A stretch of 64,000 nt of DNA from Dendrolimus kikuchii (Eukaryota > Arthropoda > Insecta > Lepidoptera > Lasiocampidae). Both the position numbers and the translations under genes were made by a program. Positions 46,423-59,000 of this stretch are shown here, in pieces (position 1 is the stretch's first letter; each line of letters opens with the position of its first letter). The stretch is taken from NCBI GenBank assembly GCA_019925095.2, contig CM034397.1:3491763-3555762 (forward strand). The letters are read 5' to 3'. The notes under the pieces are model-generated. The model saw only the letters and a list, made by a program, of their open reading frames with translations. It searched no databases and was not told the origin of the DNA.

Positions 46423-49400
46423 TATGAGTATGTGTAGACTCAGGGGTGGGCACTGAAAATTAGTGCTGTAGAGGAATATCTTCTGACACAGCAATATACT
46501 GAGTGCCAACCTCATTTGCCCACACTACACATGCACTTCCTCACAACACCAGCACGTAACAGATACACTCTACATTAGTATAAGTTTAGTATTAAAACTA
46601 GAATAAATTAATGTAATAAGTTATTCGTAAGATACATAGGTACACCTCAACACAAAAATGAATAAATTAATGTCACACACAAGAACCAAAATAACTAATA
46701 AGCGTGTTAAATTCAAAAAATTAAATCTAGAAATTCAGTTGTAAAAAAGGGTACGGAACTCGAATCCGTGGAGATGTTAATAATGAAAAAAAAAACCTCA
46801 TTTGCCGAATTGTGCCATATAACTATAAAAATATTTTGTTTCGTCTATTTTCTATTTTGTCTGTGTCGCATTTGGCAAATAAACGTTTTCTTTCTTTTCT
46901 CCTTTCTTTCTTTACTACTCACCATGTGACTTGGTACGCGTAAACTTAAAATGCGTTTCGTGCAGGAAAAAATTTCCGCGATACAACTTGTATTAAATTT
47001 AATCATATTATTCATGAAATTCAAAACCGTCAGTTTTATTAAAGACCGTGAGGCACAGCTCACTTATTCATTAGTAAATGATTGCTTTGTAAACATTCTA
47101 GAACATGACAGTTTTCGTCTGAGTTTTTTGTAGCCCGTTCCTACATCAGGACAGTATTTAATTATTCATGAAATTCAAAACTGTCAGTTTTATTAAAGAC
47201 CGTGGGTCACATCTCACTGTTTCATTAGTGAATGATTATTTTGTAAAAATTGTAGAACGTTCCTACATTATCTTACCACGCGTTTATTTCCTCTACTATC
47301 GGTAAAAAATTTTCATAAGGGACGTCACGCGTTAAGGGGAGGGAGGAGGTCGGCGGAGTGTGACATTGTGTGACAAGGGGTGGGAGGGATACTAAAATAT
47401 TTCTAACTTTATTTGTATGAGCATAGTATTTAAATCATTAAAAAATAATTTAAATGTAAATAATAAATTTATCCGTGCAGGGACGGAGAAAGAATACAAT
47501 TTCCTGCGGCCGGCCGGCCTGTCGTAAGAGGCGACTTAACAACCTACAGCCAGGTGGTAGAGCATTTGCTGCCGACTGGATGGCTACCACCCCTGATCTA
47601 AAGTATGTCGCCATAAGAACCTTGAGTTGTGTTCCGGCATTAGTGATCAGGTTCCAGTTTCCCTTAAAAGAGCAGCAGCGCATTTGTAGCAACTTTGCTG
47701 TTGCAAAAGTCCATAGGCGATGGTAACCGCTTTCCGTCAAGTGGGCCGTTTGCCTGTCTGCTGATCTCCTGCAATAAAAAAAACCAATTACGGAACTTCT
47801 GTTTTAATTTAGTAATTTTTTGATGTAATATTGCAAAAATATGTGATATCACACTAGGGAAGGAGGAGTCTCACGAATGTGACAAGCACGGGGGAGGGGT
47901 CAAAAATCATAGATTTCGTGTGATATAATTTGTGGGTAGTTTCAGCATTTTGCTGTGCCGAAACGTAGTCCTACGGCGCTGATTTTCAGTGCCCACCTTC
48001 TAAATCACATATGGCATGCGACCCGTGCTAAACATTTTAAAAAAAACAAATAATTATAAAAAACATATAAATACCAAAGATTAAAATATAAAGCACAAGA
48101 AACAGAACAATGTAGGTTGTAATAATAAAAAATTTAATAATGATTGTAATGGAAAAATACCTTTTTTTTATTGCAGGAGTGCAGCAGACAGGCAGACGGT
48201 CCACTTGATGGAAAGCGGTTATCATCGCCTATAGACATTTACAACACCAAAGGTCGTACAAATGCGCTGCTGCTCTCTTAAGGGTCACTGGAACCTAGTC
48301 ACTAATGCCGGAACACAACCCAAAGTTGTTATAGCGACATGCTTTAGACCAGGGGTGGTAGCCATCCAGTCGGGCAAATGCCCTACCACCTGGCTGTGGG
48401 TTGTTTAGTCGCCTCTTACGACAGGCCGCCCGGCCGCAGGAAATTGTATTCTTTCTCCGTTCCTGCACGGATAGTTAGGATACCTATCCTAAGATATCCA
48501 AATCCAATCAAATCAATATGCAAATATGATATTACTCCCAATAAACATAATAAATAGTCTCATATAAAGCATACCTATCCTTGAAGTTCATGACACTCGT
48601 GGTGTGATGTAAAATTCTTGTTTTGAAATTATACAGCAATGTGAACCTATAACTTCAACATTGTAAATCTTTCAGCATCATGCGCGGCTGCGTTAGATCC
48701 CGGAGATGGCTTACCATGGGGTCTTGTGGTGAACTGCGCCGGGGAGACGAGGGTCGGCCAGACAGAGGCTGTTTACGCTGAAGGCATCCTCACCCTCAGC
48801 TGCAATGTGGCCAAACAGTGCACGAAGTTGAATGTGCCCAGGCTGGTCGAGATCTCCAGTGGACAGATGCATAGTAGTGATAAGGTGATAATCTATATAT
48901 ATATAAATCAATTGTTGTTCGTTAGTCTCGCTAAATCTCGAGAACGGCTGGACTGATTTGGCTAATTTTTGTTTTGAATTATTTGTGGAAGTCCAGAGAA
49001 GGTTTAAAAGGTGAGTAAATATGAAAAAAACGCTTGGTATATAGTTAAAACAACAATTTCGCTTTCCTTTAGAAACTATTCCTACCTGTCAAACATTTGA
49101 TGTTCGTCCCGTCGTTTAGAAATCAATTACATTTAAAAGACGTTCAGAAATCAAATTAAATTTATAAGTGAAGTTTTTTTTTCATTTTTCGGGTTTTGAA
49201 TGTCAAACGTTTGATGTTCGTCCCGTCGTTCAGAAATCAACGTTTTTTATTTATTGATTCTGAGGCGGTACGAAGTTTGCCGGGTCAGCTAGTCTATATA
49301 TATAACACAAAGTTAATGTTAGTTACACTATTTATAACTCAAGAACGGCTGGACCAATTTTTATGATTTTTGTGTTTTTGGAATTGGAATCCGGAATAGG

Positions 49401-52400
49401 ATAATAAGTATTAAAATGTGATATTCATCAATAAAAAAAAATATCATTAAAAAAACTTCAGTCACAACATCAGTCTAGGCCATTCATTTGTTATGATCTT
49501 TCCCGGCCCATTTCGGCAATGGTGACTGTATTTAAACTAATTTTCATTTGTCTGATTTAGGTGAATTGTATATTATTATTTTTGGATGTGTTTAAGTGGG
49601 TCCCGGGATGGTTTAGAATCAAATTTGAACCAGGTAGAGGGCGTTGCGATCTGGTTCCAGGTTTTTTATTTTATTTATTTATTTGGCACACAAAACAAGA
49701 AACAGCTAAAGTTACATATTTCATATTATGTATAAATTATTAGGTCTAAGCTGTAACTCTAAACATGTGAGCACATAATGTACCATACATTGACAAGATG
49801 TTTAGGGGTTAGTATGACTTATTATAAAGTGAGTTTTACAGTGGTTAAGTAACAAAATTATTATGCAACTATGCCAGAAATGGTGCAAATAATAGTCCGA
49901 ATTTCACGTTTAAATTTAAAAAAGGAGGAATTAAAAATATCAATGGATATATTTTTACTTGCAATCTCATTATATAGCCTGCACATTCTTGTGACAGGAT
50001 TATAATACGATGTGTTATTTCTAGAAACTTGAAGGGAAAAGAAAGAAAAGGGATTTAGGTGAAATTATTTTTGCGTAAGTTCAAGTGGATCTTGGGATGG
50101 TTTAGATTCAAAATTGGACCCGCTTGATGGCGCTGCAATCGGTTCCTAGATTTTTATTTTTTAAGGGCAAGACAACGTCCGCAGCTAGCTAGTGTTTTAT
50201 AAATCAGGGCTCATTTTCGACTATACCAACAATGACTCGAAATATATCCAACGCACGTCACCTAATATCATGTCATTGTCGTGTTATAGGTGAATTTTTC
50301 TAAGGGGCCAACTAACATACTAAAATAACGTCACACGTTTTTTGGACGACATTGTGTGACAAGGAGTGAGAGGCTTCCCAAATTTTGTAAAGTCACATTT
50401 CAAAATCTAGTATATTTAAGCTTTAAAACACGAAATGATGTTTTAATTTAATAATTTCTTGATGTAAAATTGCATAAAAAAAATTCTACAACATCTTGAA
50501 TTGGGTGAAAAGCCAAACACACATTACCATACACATTGTTACAACAACAATATATTGTAAAATATAGTAATTTTTATGTTTTACTTGGCACAGACTTCAA
50601 AATGTTCTAGAAAATTATTATTTTTTTGCTTTTTAGTTACTCTTGAAGTCAGTATCCTTTTTTTTAAGTTTTACACATTTTTTTTAATTATTATTATTAA
50701 TATCTCTACGGACTCGAGTTCCGTACCCTTTTTTACTACTTAATTTCTATGAATAATTTGAGATTCCATACACGCTTATTGCTATTTTTGTTACTGTGTG
50801 TGACATTAATTTAGTAATTTTTATGTTGTGGTGTACCTTAAGAATAACTTATTATATTAATTTATTCTAATTTTAATACTAAACTTATACTAATGTAGAG
50901 TGTATCTGTTACATGCTGGTGTTGTGAGGAAGTGCATGTGCAGTGTTGGCCTTATATCTATATAGTCCTAAATTTTACACATTTAAATTACTTATGTATT
51001 TTTTTACATATGGTATCCCTAATAAGGTAGCTTGTCGAATGCAGAAACGATAGCTGATGAAACAGACGCGTATTTCGAAAACTTTGTTGGGCGCAACTCG
51101 AAGGTAAATTATGTATCCCCAGAACCTCTAGTAAGTGGCGTCAAAATTAAATTAATGAAGTATCGCTAGGACATGCTGGTCAGTTAATAAATGCTGGTCC
51201 TGGCATTTTGGTTTGTAGAAAACCAACTGCACAACGCGACCTTCGACCGCGTCTCGCAACCCATTTTTAACCAACTTCAAAAAAAGGAGGAGGTTCTAAA
51301 TTCGTCGGGATTTTTTTTTTTATGTATGTTCACCGATTACTCCGAGATTTATGGTCCGATTTACGTGATTCTTGTTTAGTTTGATGCGGAATAGTTGCCA
51401 TTTGGTCCCCTAAAAATTTAACATAGTTTGGCCCAGTAGTTTTCGTTTTATGGACATTTTTTATGAAAAATTTTCCATTCCGTTCCATATGTAAACCGAT
51501 TACGCTGAGATTTATGATCCGATTTACGTGATTCTTTTTTAGTTTGATGCGGAATAGTTGCCATTTGGTCCCCTAAAAATTTAACATAGTTTGGTCTAGT
51601 AGTTTTCATTTTTCGAACATTTTTTTGTTCCCGTTTCTTGGGACCTATATTTTTTAAGGAGCGCGGCACCTTTCGTAGGTCTACCCATACATAGCTAGAC
51701 ACTAAAAAGTAACAAATAAAATAAAATAAACTTCGTTTAAAAAAACCGACTTCAAAAACTAAAAAGTATAAAATAACTTATTTCTAAAGTAGGTGCTTAG
51801 TAATTTTCAAAATATAGTAATTTTTATGTTTTACTTTGCACCGACTTCAAGATGTTTTAGATAATATATATTAACAATAATAGCTTTAGAAATAAGTTAT
51901 TTTATACTTTTTAGTTTTTGAAGTCGGTTTTTTTGAACGAAGTTTTTTTATTGTCCGTTGTTTAAGTCCGATTGGTGTAAGTGCTTGATGAAAATTGTTT
52001 AATTAAATGATTACGCCCATCGTCTGGTGTCAACAGGTAGCAGTATTGTTTGAATCTCAACTCCGATCGTCGACGTTTTCGAAATACGACAGATCTCATA
52101 ACTCAATATACGCGGTCGTGCTGTTTGTCGTTATCGAATTCCATTGTACGCGTACCTAGTCCTAGTCGAGTCTAGTACAGCACGTTATTGATATTAATTA
52201 AACAACCGATCCTAAAAATTTCATCTTTCCTAAAATCACGTAAGTCTGGGGTGACTGGGATCTCTATCTATAAGTGTGAGTGAAGTAAAACATACATGTT
52301 TCACTCGCACTTATGTATATTGGTATTACGTTATATGAATAAATATAGCGCCTGGCGAATTCGCCAGGTGGTAGGTTGTGTTCCGGCATTAGTGACCAGG

Positions 52401-55400
52401 TTCCAGTCTCCCTTAAGAGAGCGGCACCGCATTTGTAGCACCTTTGGTGTTGCAAACGTCTGTAGGCGATGATAACCGCTTTCCATCAAGTGGGCCGTCT
52501 GCCTATCTGCTCTACTCCCGCAATAAAAAATTTAAAAAAAACCTACTCGTTTTAGGATTGTTATAAAGCTAACAATATTTTTCAATACGTTTTCTATTTG
52601 ATTTTTAGTAATTTTCTGCTATATTTTCGGAACCCGGGGTTTAATTGCAATGAAATTTATACGGTACTATTCAAAAGCTATAGCTAAATCCATTGCAAAA
52701 AGAATGATCGGAATCGGTTCAGAAACAAAAAAGTTACACACGTCAATCACTGCGACATTTTCTACTTGATTTTATATAGATTTATTATTTAGTATTTAGA
52801 TCTTGAGTTCCGAAGATATAGCAATATCTTTGGAACTCAAGATCTAATACCAATGACATATAGGATCATTTTGAAACTAAAGTGAATCGAACGCAAAAAG
52901 AGTGACTAAAATCGGTTCTGAAACAAAAAAGTTATGGCTGAAAAAAACGCAAAAATTTCACATTTCAGCCTGATTTCAAGGGCTTTTCTGCTATATCTTC
53001 GGAAGCCAAAGGCTGCTAGCAATCAAATTCATATGAGACCATTTCTAAACTTTGCTAAATCGAACGCAAATGGAATCATCAAAATCGGTTCAGACACAAC
53101 AAAGCTATGGCTGAACATACATTAAAAAAATTACATGACGAATTGAGGACCGTTTTTGAAGAAATATGTAATGTCACTAGGGAGGGAGGAGTCTTAAAAA
53201 TATTACCAGCCGTGACAAGGACGGAGTCAAAAATCATGAAATTCGTGCCACGTAATTTGTGGATGGCCCCTAATGGCCTTCAGGGCCAAATTCTAAACTA
53301 TATGAAATAAATAGATTAGGCTCCCGTAGAGTAAATAATAACCATAAACAAAATTAAAACTAAATAATTAAAATGAACAAGTTGGCGGTAGGCTAAATAA
53401 AACTAGCAATACTCGTATTGACACTTAACATCTTTGTCTTCCGTGACCACGGCCACTGAAAAGTGGCCGAAACGTCGGAATAACAAAAATCAAATAAATT
53501 ACATACATACATACATAACTTCACACCAGTTCCCTTGCGGGGTAGGCACGAAGAACAGAGTGCCATTTAGGCTTATTCTTACACACCTCACTTGCCTCTT
53601 TGACATTCATAACTCTTGTCATGCAAGCTCGTCTGTTCTTAATAAAATAAATTACCGCGCTTAAAACCGTCAAAACGTAGTTTTATATGTATATAAGCCG
53701 CGAAAACTTAAGAAAATATTATATGAAATGGTTTAAAATACTCAAAGGACTCGGACCGATTTTGAAGAAAACTAAATTGGTATCTGCGGAGTGACGCTCG
53801 CGGACCGCGTTCGTAATACCGGAGTAAGAAAGAGAGTTGGTCTGAAAGAGAGTGTCGGGGTAAAGGTAAGGAAAGGAATGCTCCGGTGGTTCGGGCATGT
53901 GGAAAGAATGCATGATGAAAGAATGACTAAACAGAAATACAATGCAAAAGTGGATGGATGCAGAAGTCGTGGAAGGCCACGACACACCTTCCATGATCAA
54001 ATTGATCGTGTACTAGCAGAAGGTGATGTCAGGAGCCTTAAGAACAGACGAGCGTGCATGACAAGAGTTATGAATGTCAAAGAAGCAAGTGAGGTGTGTA
54101 AGAATAAGCCTAAATAGCGCCTTGCTGTTCGTGCCTATCCCGCAAGGGAACTGGCGTGAAGTTATGTATGTATGTAAATTGGTATCATTTGATTTTTGAT
54201 AAATCAATTACCCTTGTCAGAAATCGAATCAGCTGGTTTTTCTCTATATCTATATATCTAGTTTCCGTTCAGCGTAGGTTCTGTCATAAAGGCTACGTCA
54301 CAACCACCTTGATTTTGCATGAGAATACTGCCTTATGACGTCACAATTTTAATGTAGTCAAATAGCTTATTAATTGTTGTTTATTTTAATAACAGCCCAT
54401 GAACGCCCCACTGCTGGGCTCGGGCCTCCCACTTTAGGGGAACGGACAGTATACCCGCCGCGCTTGTCCAAAACGGCTTGGCAGGTTTGACACATCGATT
54501 ATCTCGATGTGCAGGTTGCATCACGATGTTTTCCTTCACCGTTATTAGCACGTGGTAATTGTAACAATATGCACATTAGGTCAGAAAACTGCCTAAGTGG
54601 TGCATGCGTTCCGGTCAGGATAGAACCAGGGCCCTTTGAGTTTGGGACGCGTGCGTTAACCATTACGCTACCACGACTGTTTAAAGTATAATTAAAGTTA
54701 TTTCGATAATGAACTGTTGAAAATAATATAATAATAAGACATTTTGAAGGCTGCTCTTTTATATGAATAGTATTTTAGAATTTATCTAACCTTGGGACCA
54801 TACTGGACCAGAGTTGCCGAAGACCGAGTTCAATGGAAAGAGCTGGAGGAGGCCTATGCCAAGAGGCACGCCGAACTGCGTGATATACTATAACATAAGA
54901 AACAAAATAGAAAAAGAAAAAATTTAAATTGCATGCATTCGGAATAAAAGGGCATTATTATTATTATTATTATTTTAGAATTTATTATTATATGTGTCAA
55001 ATACCCAACTATGTAGTCCTATCTCAGTTTCTGTTTGAATTACATCACCAGTTTAGTTAAGAATTTCCCAAATCATTAGAAGAGACGCTATCTCTTCCTC
55101 ATCATTAATATTGTTATTATTGTATGTCTTTCAAGACCACGGGCCATAAAAATGACCCGGACTTTTGGAGGGCTTGCGTGGGGCCATGGGAAGGCCAACA
55201 CGTAGAGGCCCCTTGACAAATTTAATGTAAATGTGGCGTGACACTGACCGGCGATTATCCCTGTCTACACTATATAGTAATGCACCCAAGGACAAGCCCC
55301 GGCCAGTGTAGGACTATTGTGGGAAATGAGCACAAAAAGTACCAGGCTATTGTGGTGAACTGCTAATGGTACTAGGGGTCTGGGAATATGGGGACTATGG

Positions 55401-58400
55401 CGTCTGCCCGTCGCAATGTTCAGGGAACATGGAAAAATGGGCAGACGGTGACTCGCCACTCCCTGCATGGGCCCCAAAAAATGCCATAAAGACAGGGGCA
55501 ACATGGGTGTGAGTGGCTAAGGGGTGTAGAGATGTGGGCTGCAGGTTCACCGAAGCTACTTCTGACGTGATGCCATTTATCACTTCCACCCCTGGAGCTT
55601 GAGTCTTAGCTCTAGCGATCTCCACTCCGTGCCGGCCAGCTAAGGCAAGCACGGAGGCGGGGGCCTTGCCTTGGCCCCCAGAGTCATCATTGATATTATT
55701 AACTTTTTAGTAGCCTGTTATTATTCTAAGACAGCATATAAACATGCATTTTTGTAATTCATTATTTGCGTGAGCAATAAAATGTTATACATTTCTTTGG
55801 GTGGTTGTGTATAGAAGGGCTTTTATTCACATTGTTCATTATATTACATTGCATCATAAATTTCAGCCTCAAAAAGAAGATTGTTCTGTGGACCCTTGGA
55901 CAGTGGAAGGTCGCATGAAGTGTAAAGTGGAACAGGAATTAAAGAGCTTAGAACCGGAACTCAACTACACAGTCATCAGACCAGCAATAGTTTATGGGAT
56001 TGGTGACAGAAGAAGTCTAAGTAAGTACTTAATTAAATATGTATGTAATTTGTACATTTCAATTAGTGACCTTCAAAAAGTGTTCTCCAGTGGGACTTAA
56101 TTTGAATAAAAATTTTGAATTTGAACTAAAACATGTTTTATGTATAATAATTTCATTTATCTGCGGAATGACGCTCGCGGAGCGCGTTCGTAATACCGAA
56201 GTAAGAAAGAGAGTGTCGGGGTGAAGGTAAGAAAATGGAATGCTCCGGTGGTTCGGGCATGTGGAAAGAATGCATGATGAAAGAATGACTAAACAGATAT
56301 ACAATGCAAAAGTGGATGGATGCAGAAGTCGTGGAAGGCCACGACACATCTTCCATGATCAAATTAATCGTGTACTAGCAGAAGGTGATGTCAGGAGCCT
56401 TAAGAACAGACGAGCGTGCATGATAAGAGTTATGAATGTCAAAGAAGCAAGTGAGGGGTGTAAGAATAAGCCTGAATGGCGCTCTGTTGTTCGTGCCTAC
56501 CCCGCAAGGGAACTGGCGTGAAGTTATGTATGTATGTATGTAATTTCATTTATGTTAAAATGTTCTAAGTAAGCCACGTGGATAAGCATATTATTGTAAG
56601 TTAGACCATACCAATATAATGTGGACAGACATGATGGGTATACTTTTCTTTTCTCCTGAAAATAGCAAAGTGCATAGCAAATTGCAGTGGGATATTCGTG
56701 GCCTTATATTATTGGTTGGTTTTGTCGACTATTACGACAGGCCGCTCAGTTGCAGGAATTTGTATTCCTTCTGCATTCCTGGACAAATAAAATGGGCTAC
56801 CTTCAGGCTTTATGCTTTAATATACTTTCTATTCTGGGAACATTATTTGAGTTCGAATGATGGCATGACGACTTTGATATTTTCCGTTTTTTTTATGTTA
56901 ACTAAATCAAAATTATTGTCAAAAAATTTATACTAAAATAATGCTTACAAAAGTTCCCGGACTAAAATTAAAAGCCTGGTGCTCATTTACAAATTAAAAA
57001 TGCATGTGTGTACTTAAAATCAAAGTAAAGTCACAGATCAAATCTTATACCGAAAACATGTTTTCCAAGATTTAGCAGAAAGCTAACCCAGTACCTCTGA
57101 AACTTCAGCCAAGTTTGCCAACATTTCATTTCCTACGTTACAGCTCCTCGCCTCCTCTACGGCGGCATATATAAGCATTTGGGTGAAACGATGAAACTTC
57201 TATGGACCGCCGACTTAAAAATGAACACAGTACATGTGAAAGATGTTTGCAGAGCTATATGGTCTTTGGCCAACAGGCCTGAGGCCAACGGACAGGTCTA
57301 TAATGTAGTGGATGAAGCTAACAGTTCGCAGGGAAGCCTCGCTGAAATTGTATCCGATATGTTCAAGATTAATCATGATTATTATGGTACTGCTATCTCG
57401 ACTTTGGCTAAGGTGAGGGTTTTCGTTTATTATTTTTCTGCCCTACTATTTATAAGCTTGACAACGAAATGCGCATTGTGTCATACAATGTCATACAAAT
57501 CTGAAATCGACACAGACTTTTTTTTTAAATTTAATATAATCGGCAGACAGACACACATATTATATATCCCCAAATTAAGCAAGTTACGCTTGTGTTATGG
57601 GTAATATACAACGGACTACTCTGGGGCCGATCCCAGACACCCAGACCATAGTAAATAACGGAGAAAATAAATAGTAATAAATAAAAGCTTGCTAAAGCAA
57701 TGGTTGTAAGGTATTAGTAGAATGTAGTGTGCCTTGTAGAATATAAATAGCCAAGATAAAACAATAAATATGTACTTAGATATCACTAGTTTTAGAGTAA
57801 ATGTAATATATAATGGCAAACAAATGTATTAGTATTAAGTAAGACTGTAAAATAATTTTGGAAAATTAAAGAATAAAAAGACAAAAAAGATAAAAGACAA
57901 AAAAAGAAAGGAAAAGAAAAGAATACATAAAAAAACAAAATATATATATAAACCCCAAAAAACGTAAAAAGCCCGGATAATCTCGTTCGTCCGGAGCGAG
58001 GAAAAAAAAAAAAAAAAAATAACGGAGAAAATACGTTTCCGAAATTTACTATACCAGTAATCGAACCCGGAGCCCCTCTGCTTTGCATTGAGGTAGGTCG
58101 GCAAAGGCTTAGCCCGCTCAACCACAGAGGCCGTCATGTATAGATGGATTTTACTTTCTTTTGTTCCGTTAGCATGTATCAAAGTACCTAACTTATATTG
58201 TTTGGACTTCTGCCTTGCATATTGTAGAAAAATTACATAGATTGGTAAATCTACAGCTATCCGGTGCACGAATTTTAAGTAGAGGGGTGGTGGAATGCGA
58301 AAGGGGGAGGCATACTTACCCCTACTACAACCCCTATGGTCCAGAGATCTTCAGTTTTTTTATTAAACATAACCTCACTTATTTTTTCACTAATATTGCA

Positions 58401-58949
58401 CTTACAAAGTTGAACAATCCTATTGAACTCAAAAAAAGCCAGTAATCAAAAGAAAAAGAACCAAAAACAGAGTGAAGAAAAATCACAACAGAGCACATTA
58501 ACATACGCTACAAGAGTAACCATGAAAATATTCAAAATAGTGGCCAATAAAGACGAAATTATAAATCGTGTGTATAAAATAAATACTAAATGGTTTTTTT
58601 TTTAATGAAACAGTTCTACGGACTCTAGTGTTCCGTAGCTTTTTTAATTTGAGATTTATTAATTATATTGATTTGTATTTTTTATTGCGCTGATAACATT
58701 TTTTCTTTTTTTGTTTTAAAGTTGACGACATAGACATACGGGTGGTGCTTATAGATTAATTTCTTAATCTCTAAGTATTTTATGTTGTAGGAATTTTTTT
58801 ATTATTGTTAACTATTTGTGTATTGGTTTATAAATGTATTGGACTTATATTACTTATTCTAACTTGTATAGTGTTGCTGTTATAAAGTGGGTGTGGTGTT
58901 TGGCGTGTGTGGAGTCTTAGGTGCTAATATTATTATGCTATTCTTAGTA

Positions 58950-59000
<51 letters not shown>

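Noticed and set aside
57835..58269. 144-codon minus-strand open frame
   Set aside because: It crosses the poly-A insert and SINE B, so it is an artefact of A-rich sequence read in reverse.
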